A DNA stretch of 64,000 nt from Tenebrio molitor (Eukaryota > Arthropoda > Insecta > Coleoptera > Tenebrionidae): NCBI RefSeq assembly GCF_963966145.1, contig NC_091049.1, positions 26,908,001-26,972,000 on the forward strand. The letters run 5' to 3'. The number at the start of each line of letters is the position of its first letter. Position 1 is the stretch's first letter. Under the pieces are notes generated by a model. That model ran no database searches. It had not been told where the DNA came from and saw nothing but the letters and a program-made list of their open reading frames with translations. This document shows, piece by piece, positions 10,830 to 22,430 of the stretch. The translations under genes were made by a program, and so were the position numbers.

Positions 10830-11701
10830 TCAAAACAAAAGATCATCTGGTTCCAACCCCAACTGGCTCAAGAGCTGATCGTCAAGTCCGCAACAATAAA
10901 TTCTTCCCTTGCTGCGATCAGCCCAACCACAATCAGAAACAACATTCTCGCATATAGTTTCGTCACCTTCTGAGAAACTGTCTCCTATGTAAACTTCTTT
11001 TTCTCCAGATTTGTGGACAACAACTTTAAAAAAATATTTCGGATAAGCGAATTTGTCTTCGGCCAAAAACGAATTTCCGACAGCTCCTGTGATCACTTTT
11101 ACCAAATTCTCCTCGCCCTTATTAACCACGTCTCTCAACTCTCTTTCCAAAGCCTTCCAATTCCCTTCATCGAGCACTTTCCCCTCAGAATCTGCATTTA
11201 CATAAAAGAGCCCCATCACGCTTTCGTCAACATCAAAGTCGCATATGGGACTCAACTGGTTATTCCCGAAACCCGAAAAAACTTCGCCATCTTGTTCTGG
11301 ATTTAGTCTCTCGAAGAAGTCTTTCGGCCAGGAGAATGTTGCGTTGGAGTCGTCGACGCAACTTCCTCTTTGTCCTAAATAGTGTTTAATCCAAAATGGG
11401 CGTCTATGAGCAGGATCTAAACACGCTTTGAGTTTTGGTACAAACTGATCCATCATTAAACCAAACTGGATGATCTGGCCTTGTCCTTTGTTACACGTGG
11501 TTCCTGTCATTTTGACAAACTTTTCATATCGTATTTTTCGCACTCGCCCGAAAATAGGGGGGACACTGCAAGCTGTCACACTCCCTTAAAAAATTTTCAT
11601 ATCTCGAAAATCTCGTTGGTGGGAATTCATTTTATCCAAAAAAGGATTGTCTTACCAGAAATAATGAAAAGGTAGAATAGTTCAAAGCGTAAGTGACACA
11701 T
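10830..11701 (-). CDS. Secreted endonuclease-NS-like protein, predicted catalytically dead (gene C)
   Basis: Exon 1 is 11701-11656, encoding the leader MCHLRFELFYLFIIS and ending at G|GTAAG; exon 2 is 11584-10830. The product is 266 residues. The N-terminal part of the mature protein differs from A and B (IFGRVRKIRYEKFVKMTGTT), whereas the rest is nearly identical to B. The same active-site replacements are present (GNNQLSP, Asp before Glu-Gly-Asn-Trp), so loss of the catalytic His is ancestral to the array. A TATA-like CATATAAGG sits at about 11775-11767, and an inverted copy of the 680-bp element is inserted only about 30 bases upstream of it, replacing the upstream promoter region seen in A and B. 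Confidence 0.75.
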
Positions 11702-11802
11702 TTCGTGACTTAAATCTAAAATTGTTGTTGATGCACTGTAGATTGTAGAAATGTCTGAGATACCTTCCTTATATGAAAGGATCTGATACATAAAACTCAT
11801 TT

Positions 11803-12495
11803 TTAGTATACTGTGCTGGTAGTAGGTGTCTACCTGCTTGACGACGAGTCCGGTAGACACATGTTTATGGTCTAGTCCGTTTTACTTTCCACCGCGGCCG
11901 GTAGCAAATGTCAAATAATTTGTCAGATTTATTGGTTTTTATTTATATAAAAATTAAATGTACAATTACTTACATCATTGAGATGGTTTTCTAAAGCCAA
12001 GCATTACCGTTTGATCAATCCAAACAACTTTATTTCGTATTCTCCAATTGTAGAACAACTTGTACTATGTGAAATATCTTCCCGATGATTTTTGGAGCAA
12101 TAAGTTTGATCGCGCACTATCTACCTTCTCCAAAAGGTGGTCTGGGAAGAAAACTTGACTTCTGCTTCGGTTCGGTTGTGAGACTTTATTTTATTAAAGG
12201 AAGTTAGCGCAAATGAAAGAAATCATACGAAAAACTTCGACAGACTGAATTGTGATGAATCGTTTGTTATCATAGTAACAAGGCATAGCAATCTTTTTCA
12301 GAGCCAAATTTTTTTATTTAAATTTATATTCTTTTAAATAATTGTCTCAGTATACTAAAAAATCTTGTACGTCACACGACCGTTAGACGCATTATGGCCT
12401 CGCTAGTTTACAAGTCTCGCCCTATCGGGCTCGACCTGTAATTCACTAGCTCGTCCATAAAAACGTTACTACGGGTCTTGTAACGTAAATAGCTA
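11803..12495 (-). mobile_element. ~690-bp non-autonomous element, inverted copy upstream of gene C
   Basis: Reverse complement of 4977-5653: it starts TTTAGTATACTGTGCTGG and ends GTAACGTAAATAGCTAT. Copies A and B continue uninterrupted at the equivalent position. The insertion separates the TATA box of gene C from the SINE and further upstream sequence. Confidence 0.65.
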
Positions 12496-12639
12496 TAATG
12501 GACTATGAAGAAATAATACTTATGTAATTGTTAAAACAACTTTTATTTACTGAAAAATAAAATTTTGGTAATTAATGATCAATTTAAACAATTTATAAAT
12601 GTTTATCAAACAATAAATATGGTGACGTAACAAACTGTT

Positions 12640-12905
12640 AAGAAGAATCGAGGAACAATTCGCTTATTACTATTATTATTTCCAGTGTTCGTTGCTCGTT
12701 TCTTTGTTTATTAATGTATATTACTTATTGTATAAATTGTTAATAGAGAGTTATTATTATTATATTTCCCCGGCATCGAGGTCGAATTTATTTACCGTTA
12801 CAGATATTTCCACCAAGTGGTGAAGCTGTGATTCTTCAGCGCCCACCCTGTTGGCCCTGCTTAACCTCACTGATCGAATCATAGTGTTTGCCACTAGGCA
12901 AAAAG
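12640..12905 (-). mobile_element. 5S rRNA-derived SINE, copy C
   Basis: Diverged copy of the SINE. The minus strand at about 12890-12855 reads CGATCAGTGAGGTTAAGCAG, closer to the 5S box A than copies A and B; the box C part is damaged. ATT repeats form the tail near 12750. Confidence 0.5.
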
Positions 12906-13039
12906 TTTCAATAAAGTTTTGCAGGTAGAAGGTGATACACTGTTCTAGAAATGATCAACTGGGACCAAATCTGGCGATTTACAGGGGTAAATAAAAATGC
13001 AATACACTATTGTTCAAAAGGGATTTTTAAATCATAATT

Positions 13040-13222
13040 TCAAAACGTTTTCTCTTTTACTAAGTCTTCAGCAGAAATGACTCTTACGCAAGTTTCATCT
13101 TTTCCAGATTTGTAGACAACAAAAAGTACTCCTTCTAGGTCAGAAACCGAGATCCTGCGATCATCTTGACGAAATCGTTTTTTTTTCTTCAACTCCCTTT
13201 CCAGACTCTTCCAGTTTTCCAA
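13040..13222 (-). pseudogene. Decayed fourth nuclease-like gene fragment
   Basis: The minus-strand frame reads ENWKSLERELKKK, then VLFVVYKSGKDET, which aligns with GNWKALERELRD and FFKVVVHKSGEKEV of genes B and C. Everything between is shortened, and both the N-terminal half and the KGRIYCC end are missing. No exon 1 was found. I read it as a relic of a fourth array member. Confidence 0.55.
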
Positions 13223-13259
13223 AAATATAACAGCTTTTGGAGAAAGCGAGACATTCTTG

Positions 13260-16160
13260 ACTCAATCGAGTTTCTAAGAATTGCGGTAAGTGTAGAAGGG
13301 TCTACGTTATGCTTAATGGACCATAAAAAATAATTGATTGTTGCACGGCGAGTTTATCAACTTGGTGTTGGTAATTGGCGATTAATTTAATTGTTGTCGA
13401 AAACAGTACAATATATTCATGGAATAACAATAATTAATAATCATTTTACATAATGTTGCCCAAAATCCACTCAGTCCAAGTTCGAATTTTCAAAAACGAC
13501 GAAAAACTTATCAAATTTCATTTAATTTTAATTTATATTTGTGTTTATTGTTGTATTTGTTGTTGAATATTGTTTTGTTTATTTCTTGCAACAGATATTG
13601 TAATTAAGCAAGAATGTGTAAAAAAGTGAAAGGCCGTGATGAACAGATGTGGACAGCACCAAACAATGCGGACTTACCTAACCTCCCTTATTTTGAAAAC
13701 GCTTCAGACAAAGCTGTGGTTGATAAAGCATAAGTAAGTGAGTGAAATATGCAAAACAGGAGATGAAATACACTTCTTTCCAGGTTTGGATTAATTGCGT
13801 GAACAACAAATTAAAAACACCCAATGGAACACACAACAGAAAGATGACGCGGCAGCCATCTTTGAAGACGTCAGACCATAGAAGATGTAAAAGTCGGTAC
13901 ACTTTTATAGTTGAAATTAATTTATTATCCACTGCGATAACAATATTATTGTATTACGTCATGATCGGCAATGAAGATTTATCGACTTTCATCTAGGACA
14001 CGCATTCTGCGTGGTCATCTGCAAACAATTTCTTCGCCCAGAAGAAAGAACAAGATCTCGATGTTGACAAACAAATAGGTAGCTGGCAGCATTGTTGGGT
14101 GTTTTTTTGTTGTGTGAAGATTTCTTCTTTTCCCAAACAGTTTTAATTGGAGTAATTTGCAATTTGGAGGCTACGGAAGCTCGATTTTGTTTGGCCTCTT
14201 CCGGACAAAACTAGAACAAATCTGATAAACCTCGTCCGGGGTTCAGAGCAGCTTAGTCGAGGACCGTCCCCGATGTCACATTATATCAGATCCTATCCAA
14301 ACAAATAAATCGATAAAATCAAACACACTCCACATCAGCTTGTCACCTCATCAGTTTAAACCTTGTAGCTCGACACCCTCTTCACTTGCAAAAAACCCAA
14401 ATACGCCATCAAACTATTCACTTAAAACTTCCCTCCTGTCAGAAAGAACAGCGAACCCCACTTTAAAGCCTCGCCGACATCCCTTATTCACTTACTTTCG
14501 AATCCGAGACACAGATTGCGAGTTTCTCCAGGAAAATTGTAAATATCAATCCTCCAAGGTTTACATCGTGTGGAGTTCCATTGTTCGCTTTTCGATATCG
14601 AGGCGTCCGGAAACAATGCCTTTTAAAACAGACGCCACACTCGATGTCTGTTTCGAATCGGCATTAAAGGATTCCGATTCGCACAACGCTGGATAACGAC
14701 TGGATAAAGGACGAGGTGGAGGCGTCCTCTAATGGGAATTATTTGTCGCAGGACAAACACGTCGCCACTCGATGTTTTATTTTGGGTTGGCACGACAAAG
14801 GGACGCCACCGACAGTTCTACCAACCGCAACAATTCGATAATTGGAGCGCCAGGTTGGCATTGTTCCCGACGAGAGCTTCCAGCTGTCAATCTACTTCCC
14901 ACAAAACACAAATCAACACAGATTCTATTGCAATTATTAAATAGAAATTTCTTGCATTTTATTTATTCTCCATTCGGTTAATGTATTCACAACTTAGACC
15001 GGAAGTGCAGTTAGGCTCCTGTTTTGCATTTTTCACTTGCGTAGCTTTATTAATCTACGTTACAAACGACATTTTTTGATAAAAAGCGAGGTTAGACAGG
15101 TGCACTTATACACATTGTTCAGACTGCGGTCCGCTTTACTTATCTGTTCGGCGAATACTTTCACTTCTGCCTTACATTCATATTTAATTTATCATTCGTT
15201 TAGTAAATACTTGTTACTTACAAAAAATAAATAAAACAATATTTAGCAACAACTGCAACAATAAAATAAAATATAAATTAAACTCGTTACATGAAAGTTG
15301 ATAAGTTTTTCACCATTAATTTCATTTTAACACGTGTAAAGCGCTTGACAGGGACCGAATAAGACGGAGGACGAGAAGCTAAGCCCCAAGTGTGTTAAAT
15401 GTCAAGCTAGACGAGTCTGATTCAATCACGTATCAAAATCAAATAACACTGTATCGTGGTTGAGCCGAGTGTACATCTGCTTTAAAAGTGGTGCAGCGCT
15501 GCATCGCCCCTCAATCCCTCTTCACTCGAGTAACAATCAAGTCCACTTTAAATATTCAACAGGATCATCTAGACGCCTGGCTAAAGCATAGAGGTGAACC
15601 TCGTCCTTTCGTTTCTTTGTTCGGGTGCAAGAGGAGTTTTAATTCGATGATAAATTTAAAATTCCAGCGTTGGCAAAAAGTTGACACGGCTCCACCCCAC
15701 CCCTCCCACATAATGAAGTTTCGCCAGTTTTTTCCAATAGCTTAGAAACATCCATCAAAGCGGCGACGTTTCGGTTTGTTTTTGGCAAGCGAGGAAAAAG
15801 AGAGGTATAAACGCAAGGAAATCTTTGTTCGGCGACAAGAAATTGGTTGTATTTTGTGGCGGCCGCGACCTGTCAGGTATCACACTGTATTGTTAACTTA
15901 TGTTGGCAACAATTTTCGATGCGGTGTTGGAGTTATGGAACTCGATTCGCCCCGGAGCTTTCCTATAATTTAAAAACTTTATTTCATACTTGAAGGGTGC
16001 GCCGAGATGTATTTTTAATATGCCAACTTTGCTCCACTGGTTTTGACACAGGTACTAACTTTACTTCACATTTTGTTTAGGAGGATGCAACGTAAATATA
16101 AATCAAGGCAGTGATAATTTGAGTTAGCTAGCTAGCTATTTTCGATACAAGTGAGCAAAG
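13260..16160. other. Intergenic sequence without a recognised gene
   Basis: Several short open frames occur (for example 14340-14696) but none resembles a protein family or shows flanking splice signals that build a longer product. Base composition rises in GC around 14,160-14,900 and 15,480-15,960, which could mark conserved non-coding or eroded sequence. Confidence 0.4.
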
Positions 16161-16164
16161 TAGT

Positions 16165-16235
16165 GCATTTAATCACGAGTACGAAAGTTGGGCGTCTGAG
16201 CCGAAGGCGAGGACCCCAACCATACGAGTTTACTG
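16165..16235. repeat. Fold-back palindrome
   Basis: CGAGTACGAAAGTTGGG (16175-16191) is opposed by CCCCAACCATACGAG (16213-16228) around a CpG-bearing loop. Confidence 0.45.
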
Positions 16236-16481
16236 ATTTTAGTTTAATCAGTGATACCAACGCACAACGGATTTAGCATGAATTTTTCCAGAAGTTTACC
16301 CCAAGCAATTTCACGTTTTTTTCGTCAATTGAAATCTAAATAACAGCTTAAAAATTTAAATAACTCAAAAATAAGACAAGCTTTAGTTATTAATATTCAG
16401 AAAGTATTTTAAACAGAGATTTAAAAAACTTTCAATACAACATATTTGGCGCCCTCTATCGACATACTCGCAAAACATTCA

Positions 16482-16592
16482 CTTTGCTCACTAGTGAGAA
16501 AATATTTTTTCCTCACTAGTGATTCAATTGCCGTCTTTGCTCACTAATTTCAGTGAGCAAAGGCCACTGAAATTCAATGATCATGGAAAAAG
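16482..16592 (+). repeat. ~110-bp dispersed repeat, copy 1
   Basis: Starts CTTTGCTCACTAGTGAG and ends near TGATCATGGAAAAAG; 51308-51420 is a close second copy. Internal CTCACTAGTGAG and TTTCAGTGAGCAAAG motifs can fold back on each other. Confidence 0.65.
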
Positions 16593-16599
16593 ATTATTA

Positions 16600-17185
16600 T
16601 TGTTTTAATAGTGATATCTCCGCAACTGATAGAGCTTAATCATATCCAAAAATTACATCTAACAGATCTAGAAGTAGTGAATGAAATGGTAGTAATCGTA
16701 CGGATCTATCTTTAGTAGCAACTAAAATAATTGCATCTGTAGAATCTCCAAAAATGGTGGAGGCGCCGGGATATATTTGTAATAAAGTTGTTAATATCTT
16801 CGGTATTAATTGGGCTAGATCAAATCTAAAAAGAGCGTTTTATAGAATTAATTGCGATGAAGTGAACGCTAAAAACAGCATAAACCTAGCTCTATAGTTA
16901 GCTGAGAAAAGAGCAATTCATTATATTGTGCGAAAATGGTGGAGGCGCCGGGATTTATTTTTAATTAAGTGGCGATATTTCCGTTAGCGATTGCACCTGA
17001 TCGAATCTAAAAATTGCAATGCATAGAATTCATTGAAACGAATTGAATACATGAAACCACAAGAGTCTACTTCCACAATTAGCTGAGTAATTAAGTATTT
17101 TGTAAAAATGACGGAGGCCCCGGAACGTTTGGTTCTTTATAACAGGAACATCTCTATGAGATCATTTCGCCGCAACTCAGTGGTG
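16600..17185 (+). repeat. Degenerate tandem repeat, ~180-bp unit
   Basis: The phrase ATGGTGGAGGCGCCGGGAT recurs at about 16,753 and 16,936, with a weaker ATGACGGAGGCCCCGGAA at 17,108. Each is followed by a similar block containing ATATCTTCGG/ATATTTCCG-like text. About three and a half units are visible. Confidence 0.55.
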
Positions 17186-17497
17186 CTCAGGATGAATGGC
17201 GAAACATTTTCATTTACGATTCAATCACGCCATTGAACGCTTGAAAAAGCTAGTTTTTGAAGTTATTCAGAACGAGTGGAATTTCTATTTTGGTGACTGC
17301 TCTCATCGAACGAATTTATATTGAAGTGAAAGAAAAATGTACAATGCACAACAATTTGTTTCCCTGCATTGCACATTTTCATTGCAACCGAGTCATATTG
17401 GTAGCTAACTCAAAAATAAAATACAGCAAAAAATTCTGGAAATATTCTGGAAAAATTAGGTAATAGTAGATTACGTTACGAGTTCAGAAAAGTGGAA

Positions 17498-17572
17498 GTT
17501 TACTAGACGAGCATGGCAAGTTTAAGTACGAGCGTTAGCGAGTATTTAAATGCCATACGAGTCCAGTAAAAT
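17498..17572. repeat. Fold-back palindrome
   Basis: GTTTACTAGACGAGCATGGCA (split at 17498-17518) pairs with TGCCATACGAGTCCAGTAAA (17551-17570) around GAGCGTTAGCGAG. A second short hairpin follows at about 17,660-17,707 (CGTACAGTAAT/ATTACTGTACG). Confidence 0.5.
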
Positions 17573-17719
17573 CATTTTTCTGACGAGGAGCATGTACTAT
17601 TTTTTCGCATTTTAAGAATATTAAAATTTGTTCGTAAAAAAATTGAATATTACTTAAAATCGTACAGTAATTGTTGCTGTAAAGTGACCCATTACTGTAC
17701 GATTTTACAAATTCATACC

Positions 17720-20700
17720 GTCTGGAATTTGAATTTGCCACCTTGTTTAAATTAATGAAACACTAACCTCATTTCCACTTTTGAAGTCCTGCTTTGTTGT
17801 TTCTTGCTTTCCTGGTATGTTTATTCTTAACAAAAAGCTTTTTCCCAAACTAAATAATTCCCGGTGGTGTTACAAAGGTATTGTCTTTGTCTATTTTTGT
17901 ATGCATGTCGTAGATCATACATTATTCGATTTCTGGTGAAAGAGTCGGCAAACTTTCAACGCCTACTAGGATCCCACATTCATTTATAGGCACTCTGTAC
18001 AACTAAGCTTCATCACAAAAAAAAAATTACTTAGGGTTGCGTCATCAACACGCGGCGTGTTTATAAACCATTCACAAAACTGAAGCCTTTGTGCTGACAG
18101 TTCCGGAACAGAAGTCATGGGACAAGGATATAAATATAAAACTATTTTTAATATTGTGCGACACTTTTCAACAGAAAGATTCACTCGTTGAGCTAAATCA
18201 CGAAGAAAAGAAAAAGAGCTGCATCGAAAACCCCTGGAGCACGTTTTGTTGCTCCTCCACTTTCTTTTTTCTTTCTGTATCTTTCCAGTCTGCCCAAACA
18301 ATTGCGCAGCGCGATTCAAACACAAGGTATGCAAATTGGACCTGAAAGCTTGCCATTAATGTTGCACTGAACAGGATCACCCATCGTTGACCTTACGACC
18401 TTTGAGAAAATTACTTTCTCTCATAAACGCTTTCTGCTCAGTTGAGTAAATCATTTTCGTTTTGGGAAAAAAACTGTTTTTACGAAAAATACGACACAGG
18501 ATAAAAAAACAATGACCTGACACAAACGCGTACCTAATTTGACTGTAAGTTACGACATACGTGACAAAACAAAATTTTTTGTCAAAGGACTCTGAACCAG
18601 AAATTTATTTAGACACAGATTATTTACCCAATATTTGACGGTGTCACACAATAATCAGATTTTAGATCTTCATTATTTTCATTTGAATTTTTTATCTTAT
18701 TGTTGTTGCTTTGCGAGTTGGATTAAGCCTAAAGCGCTTAAAACCGGTTAAAAAAAAATCACGACTTGGTTTTTGTTTACGTGTGGAGAGGATAAAAGAA
18801 AATATGTGGAAAATGGAAAGCGGCAAATTGCGTTTTGTCCATTTCCTGGACAAACAATGATTCAAATTTCCCCGGTCCACATAACAACGCGAAAAATCCT
18901 CGAGAGCTCGCAAATAAAACAACTCCAACGCGCCGTCCTGCCTGCAAAGATGATTTTATCGTCGGAAAATTCACAAAGTTTCCTCGACAAAATACCTTTC
19001 ACGTTTGCCAAAACGTAGCCGACTCTGAATAAAGTCCTCTCAATAAACCTGGACCATTAACATAAGTTCACATTACTCGGCTCTTCCGCAGTGGTGCACC
19101 CTTTAAATATATATTTAATTTCCCTCCCCCGACGATGCTTTTCAATATTTCGCTTGGCAACCCTTTTATTACAAATTGCCCTGAGCGTGCCAGACGTAAA
19201 AAGGAAAACATCTCGGCAGACCCCTCGTGAAATCTTGATATCTGTTGTCGGGGTTCGCTTAAATTGGATCCTCAGAGTCGCCTGAATAAGGTGAGCAAAA
19301 GCTTTGACTGGGCCGGAAATAACAATCGCCGGGGTTAAGGATAGATTTACCAATAAGAAAGCTGACAAAAGGGTTTCGGAAAGTGCCGATTCCGACCAAT
19401 TCATAAAACAAAAATCTGGCAAAAAATAAACAGCCAGCCGCGATTTTATCGGGATGTGCTCTTCTTGCCAACAGGTTCGACCTGTTTAAAAAACATAACG
19501 TAGAATAAATTCTTCGATCGATGGATGTTGGTTTTTTTCGGTTGTGCATTGTTCGCAGATTCGTGCTTTGCAAGCTCTGGTGAAGATCGCTCTTACACGA
19601 CTCATAAATGGATTTAATGGACTTGGAGATATGAATACTTAACAGGTCATTCGATATTACAGCGTTTACTTCTGCAAAATGTGGTCTCGCTTTGTGTACA
19701 ATGTGTGGGAAGAAGACTCCATAAACGACCATAAACATCCATAAAAAGAGAGAATAAAATATTTATTAGGAGCATGTACGAAAACTTTATTCCAATTTTT
19801 CAAAATTTGTTGATTCATTGCCATTATTAGTTAGTATCATGTTTTATTAATAACTGAAAATAGTGGCAACCCAAAAAATAATAGGGCATGGCATCCAGGC
19901 CGGATTGATTCGTTGTTACGGATATTACTGTCAACAACAACAAATATTTCCTCATATGTATTTAGTAAATAAAAATGTCTGTTCTTTCTTTCGATGTATT
20001 TATTTCACTTTTTGTTAAATCTTGCTTGCTCAGGAATCGCCAAGCTAGAAAAGGTTTTCCTTTAATTACATAACAGCTTTTGCCAGTAGCGCTTAGGTTT
20101 GCAATGTAAAAAAAAAATACGAGACGTGAGGTCCACATGCGGCTTAGATGTAAATAAGCGAAACAGAAGTAAGTAAGAAGAGGTAAACATTTATCGTTCC
20201 TGTGCAGCTTCACCACGTGATATCGTAATGAGATAAAGTGAAGAACACAATTCAAAGTGTTCTCTTTGTAACAAACTTTGTTTCGTCAAAATCGATTCAA
20301 AGGTTTTTGAGTTAAGTGGATTCAAACAGACAGACAAAAAATCTAAAAATAGCTTAAATGTCTTCTGTATGGTGTTAGTGGTCTCAAAAGTTGGAAAATT
20401 TGTTTAAATTCGAAAATTACGGTATACATTTTGTACAGGGTGTTTCAAACAAATTACCTTGACCTGAGCCACACTGAATTAAATGTTCAATAGAATTATT
20501 ACGTAAGATAAGTTGTTAGTTTTTCTTCTAAAAATGATATTTCAAGGTTTTTTCGGAATTGATAGATTCGCAAGAATTATTTTCAAAAAATTGATCCTTT
20601 TTCGAATATGAAAATTTGGGGTATTTTTTCAGCCGCTCTGTACACTAGTTCTCCACAGTAACAAGTGTACTACGTATTTCATAAAAAAGTCAAATTTTTC

Positions 20701-21050
20701 AGACAATGACTTCTTTTTTTTAATTATTTCATTCAAACATTGATGACAATAACAATCCCGCGGACCATAAAAATAATTTTTATTTTACTACAGGGTGTCT
20801 CAAAACATCTATTGTTTTGCAGTTTAAAAGTATACAACACTTAAACCCAACACACTTTATGTTGTCAAATCAATAACAGTGTTTTTTGTTTAGAAGGTAC
20901 AAAAAATACTTACAACAAAAAAGTTTTAGGTAAGAACGTTTCACAAGCGCGATTGGATAAAATATGAAAATAACAAGTGGTAAGAAGTTTAATGCTTATT
21001 TTTTTGTAAAGATGTCAAATAAAAAATTGACAAAATTAGAAATAAATTTG
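17720..21050. other. Intergenic sequence with MITE-like ends but no recognised gene
   Basis: No coding match. ACAGGGTGTTTCAAA at 20,437 and ACAGGGTGTCTCAAA at 20,791 look like single ends of the widespread ACAGGGTG-type MITEs. The longest open frame (19259-19738, minus) has no family resemblance and no support. Confidence 0.4.
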
Positions 21051-21057
21051 ACATATG

Positions 21058-22430
21058 TATATGTAAAACAGAGAGAGTTTACAAACAAGATAAATTTGGA
21101 AATTAAACACTGAATAAAAATGAGGGTATAAAGAAGAATAAATTTAAAATGGAAAACCACCCAAGAGTCAAAAAATAGTAAAAATTAGATAAATGTTGAT
21201 ATAAGAAATTGAGATGAAAGAAAAAAATGAGAAAATAGAGTGGAAAAAAAAGAGAAATCAATTTAAATAAATAAAACTGCGGTTAAAAAAATAGAAATAC
21301 ACACAAATTCAAAACATATAAAGAATCTCAAGAATCAGAAGAAAAGACAAATTTGAAAATACAAATACGAGATAAAAGTTGAATTAAAAAAACTGAATTA
21401 AAAATCAAGATGAAAGAATAAATGAAAATTCTGAACACAAAAGAAAATTAGAAATGTCAGTTGAGGTCAAAATCTTTTTGGTATTAAAAATACAGAAAGA
21501 CAATTAAAAGAAGTAGATTAAAAAATTAGATGACAATGAAATATAAACAATGATAAAATATAAAAGATTTTCATGGTTGGAAAAGTAGAAATAAAAACAG
21601 ACACAAAATGTTAAAAGAAACTGAAAAATTCCAAAAATGTCAATCCAAAAATTGGATAAAAATTATGGTGCAAAGACTAAGAAAATACTCAAGGAAAAAA
21701 GAGGGAACAAATGTTAATTGAGAAATTTTTTGGTATCAAAAAGATAAGTACATTAAAATAAATACATAAAAAAATTTTGAAAAAATAATCTCCAGCTGAC
21801 AGAAATAATTGGACAGAAATGGAAGTTAAAAAAATTAAAAAGAGGGTGGAAACAGTGCCAATAAAGTAGAAAAAATAAAAGAATCATGTAAAATGTCCAA
21901 GTTATAAAAGAAAAATGAAAAGTATACAATTTAATATTTAAGAGATACACTTGCAGATAGTTACGTTTTCAAAACTTCTGAAGTTTCAGGTTTTGCCGCT
22001 GAAATGGCAATTATTTCGTCAAATTACATATTTAAAGGTTTAGCCTTTGAAACTTTAGGCCCTTGGTGCAAAGAAGCCATCGATTTCATTAATGTCATCG
22101 GAAACCGACTTATCGCGGAATCAGGCGATTCAAAATCAAAGAAATTCCTTTTCGAGAGGATTTCCCTTGCTACTCAACGTGGAAACGCTGCAAGCATTCG
22201 GGGCACTTTTCCAGATTCCGCATTATTATCGGAAATTTTTGCATTGTAAATCAAAAAATGTTATGTAATTATGTTATCACTACAATTTATCATTTCTTTA
22301 TATTTAAGAGTGGAAATGAAGAAAAACATGTTTTGTTTGTTCTCATCTCTTTTTTTTTTTTGGCAATAGTTTTTTAGTTCTCTATCTCATCTTGTTTCTA
22401 CAATACTTATTCTGAAAATAAACAAACGTA
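21058..22430 (+). repeat. Purine-biased dispersed repeat, copy 1
   Basis: The plus strand is strikingly A/G-rich. It matches 27432-28890 closely in order and sequence, apart from the separate LINE-tail insertion in each copy. Parts of its right end recur at about 22,553 and 22,913. No coding potential; class unknown. Confidence 0.65.
21934..22310 (+). mobile_element. 5'-truncated LINE tail with 11-bp target duplication (copy iii)
   Basis: Bases 21945-22299 are flanked by ATATTTAAGAG on both sides (21934-21944, 22300-22310); the sister repeat at about 28,772-28,782 has this site once and uninterrupted. The insert encodes the C-terminus of a LINE-type protein (DTLADSYVFKTSEVSG..., ending SALLSEIFAL and a stop at 22249). 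Compared with copy iv it lacks 30 bases in frame, after GAAATGGC. Confidence 0.75.

Noticed and set aside
1294..11701. Calling the array functional dsRNase or nuclease genes
   Set aside because: The fold signature fits, but the Arg-Gly-His and metal-site residues are replaced in all three copies.
19259..19738. 159-codon minus-strand frame
   Set aside because: No recognisable domain, no splice partners and no repeated or conserved context; likely chance.
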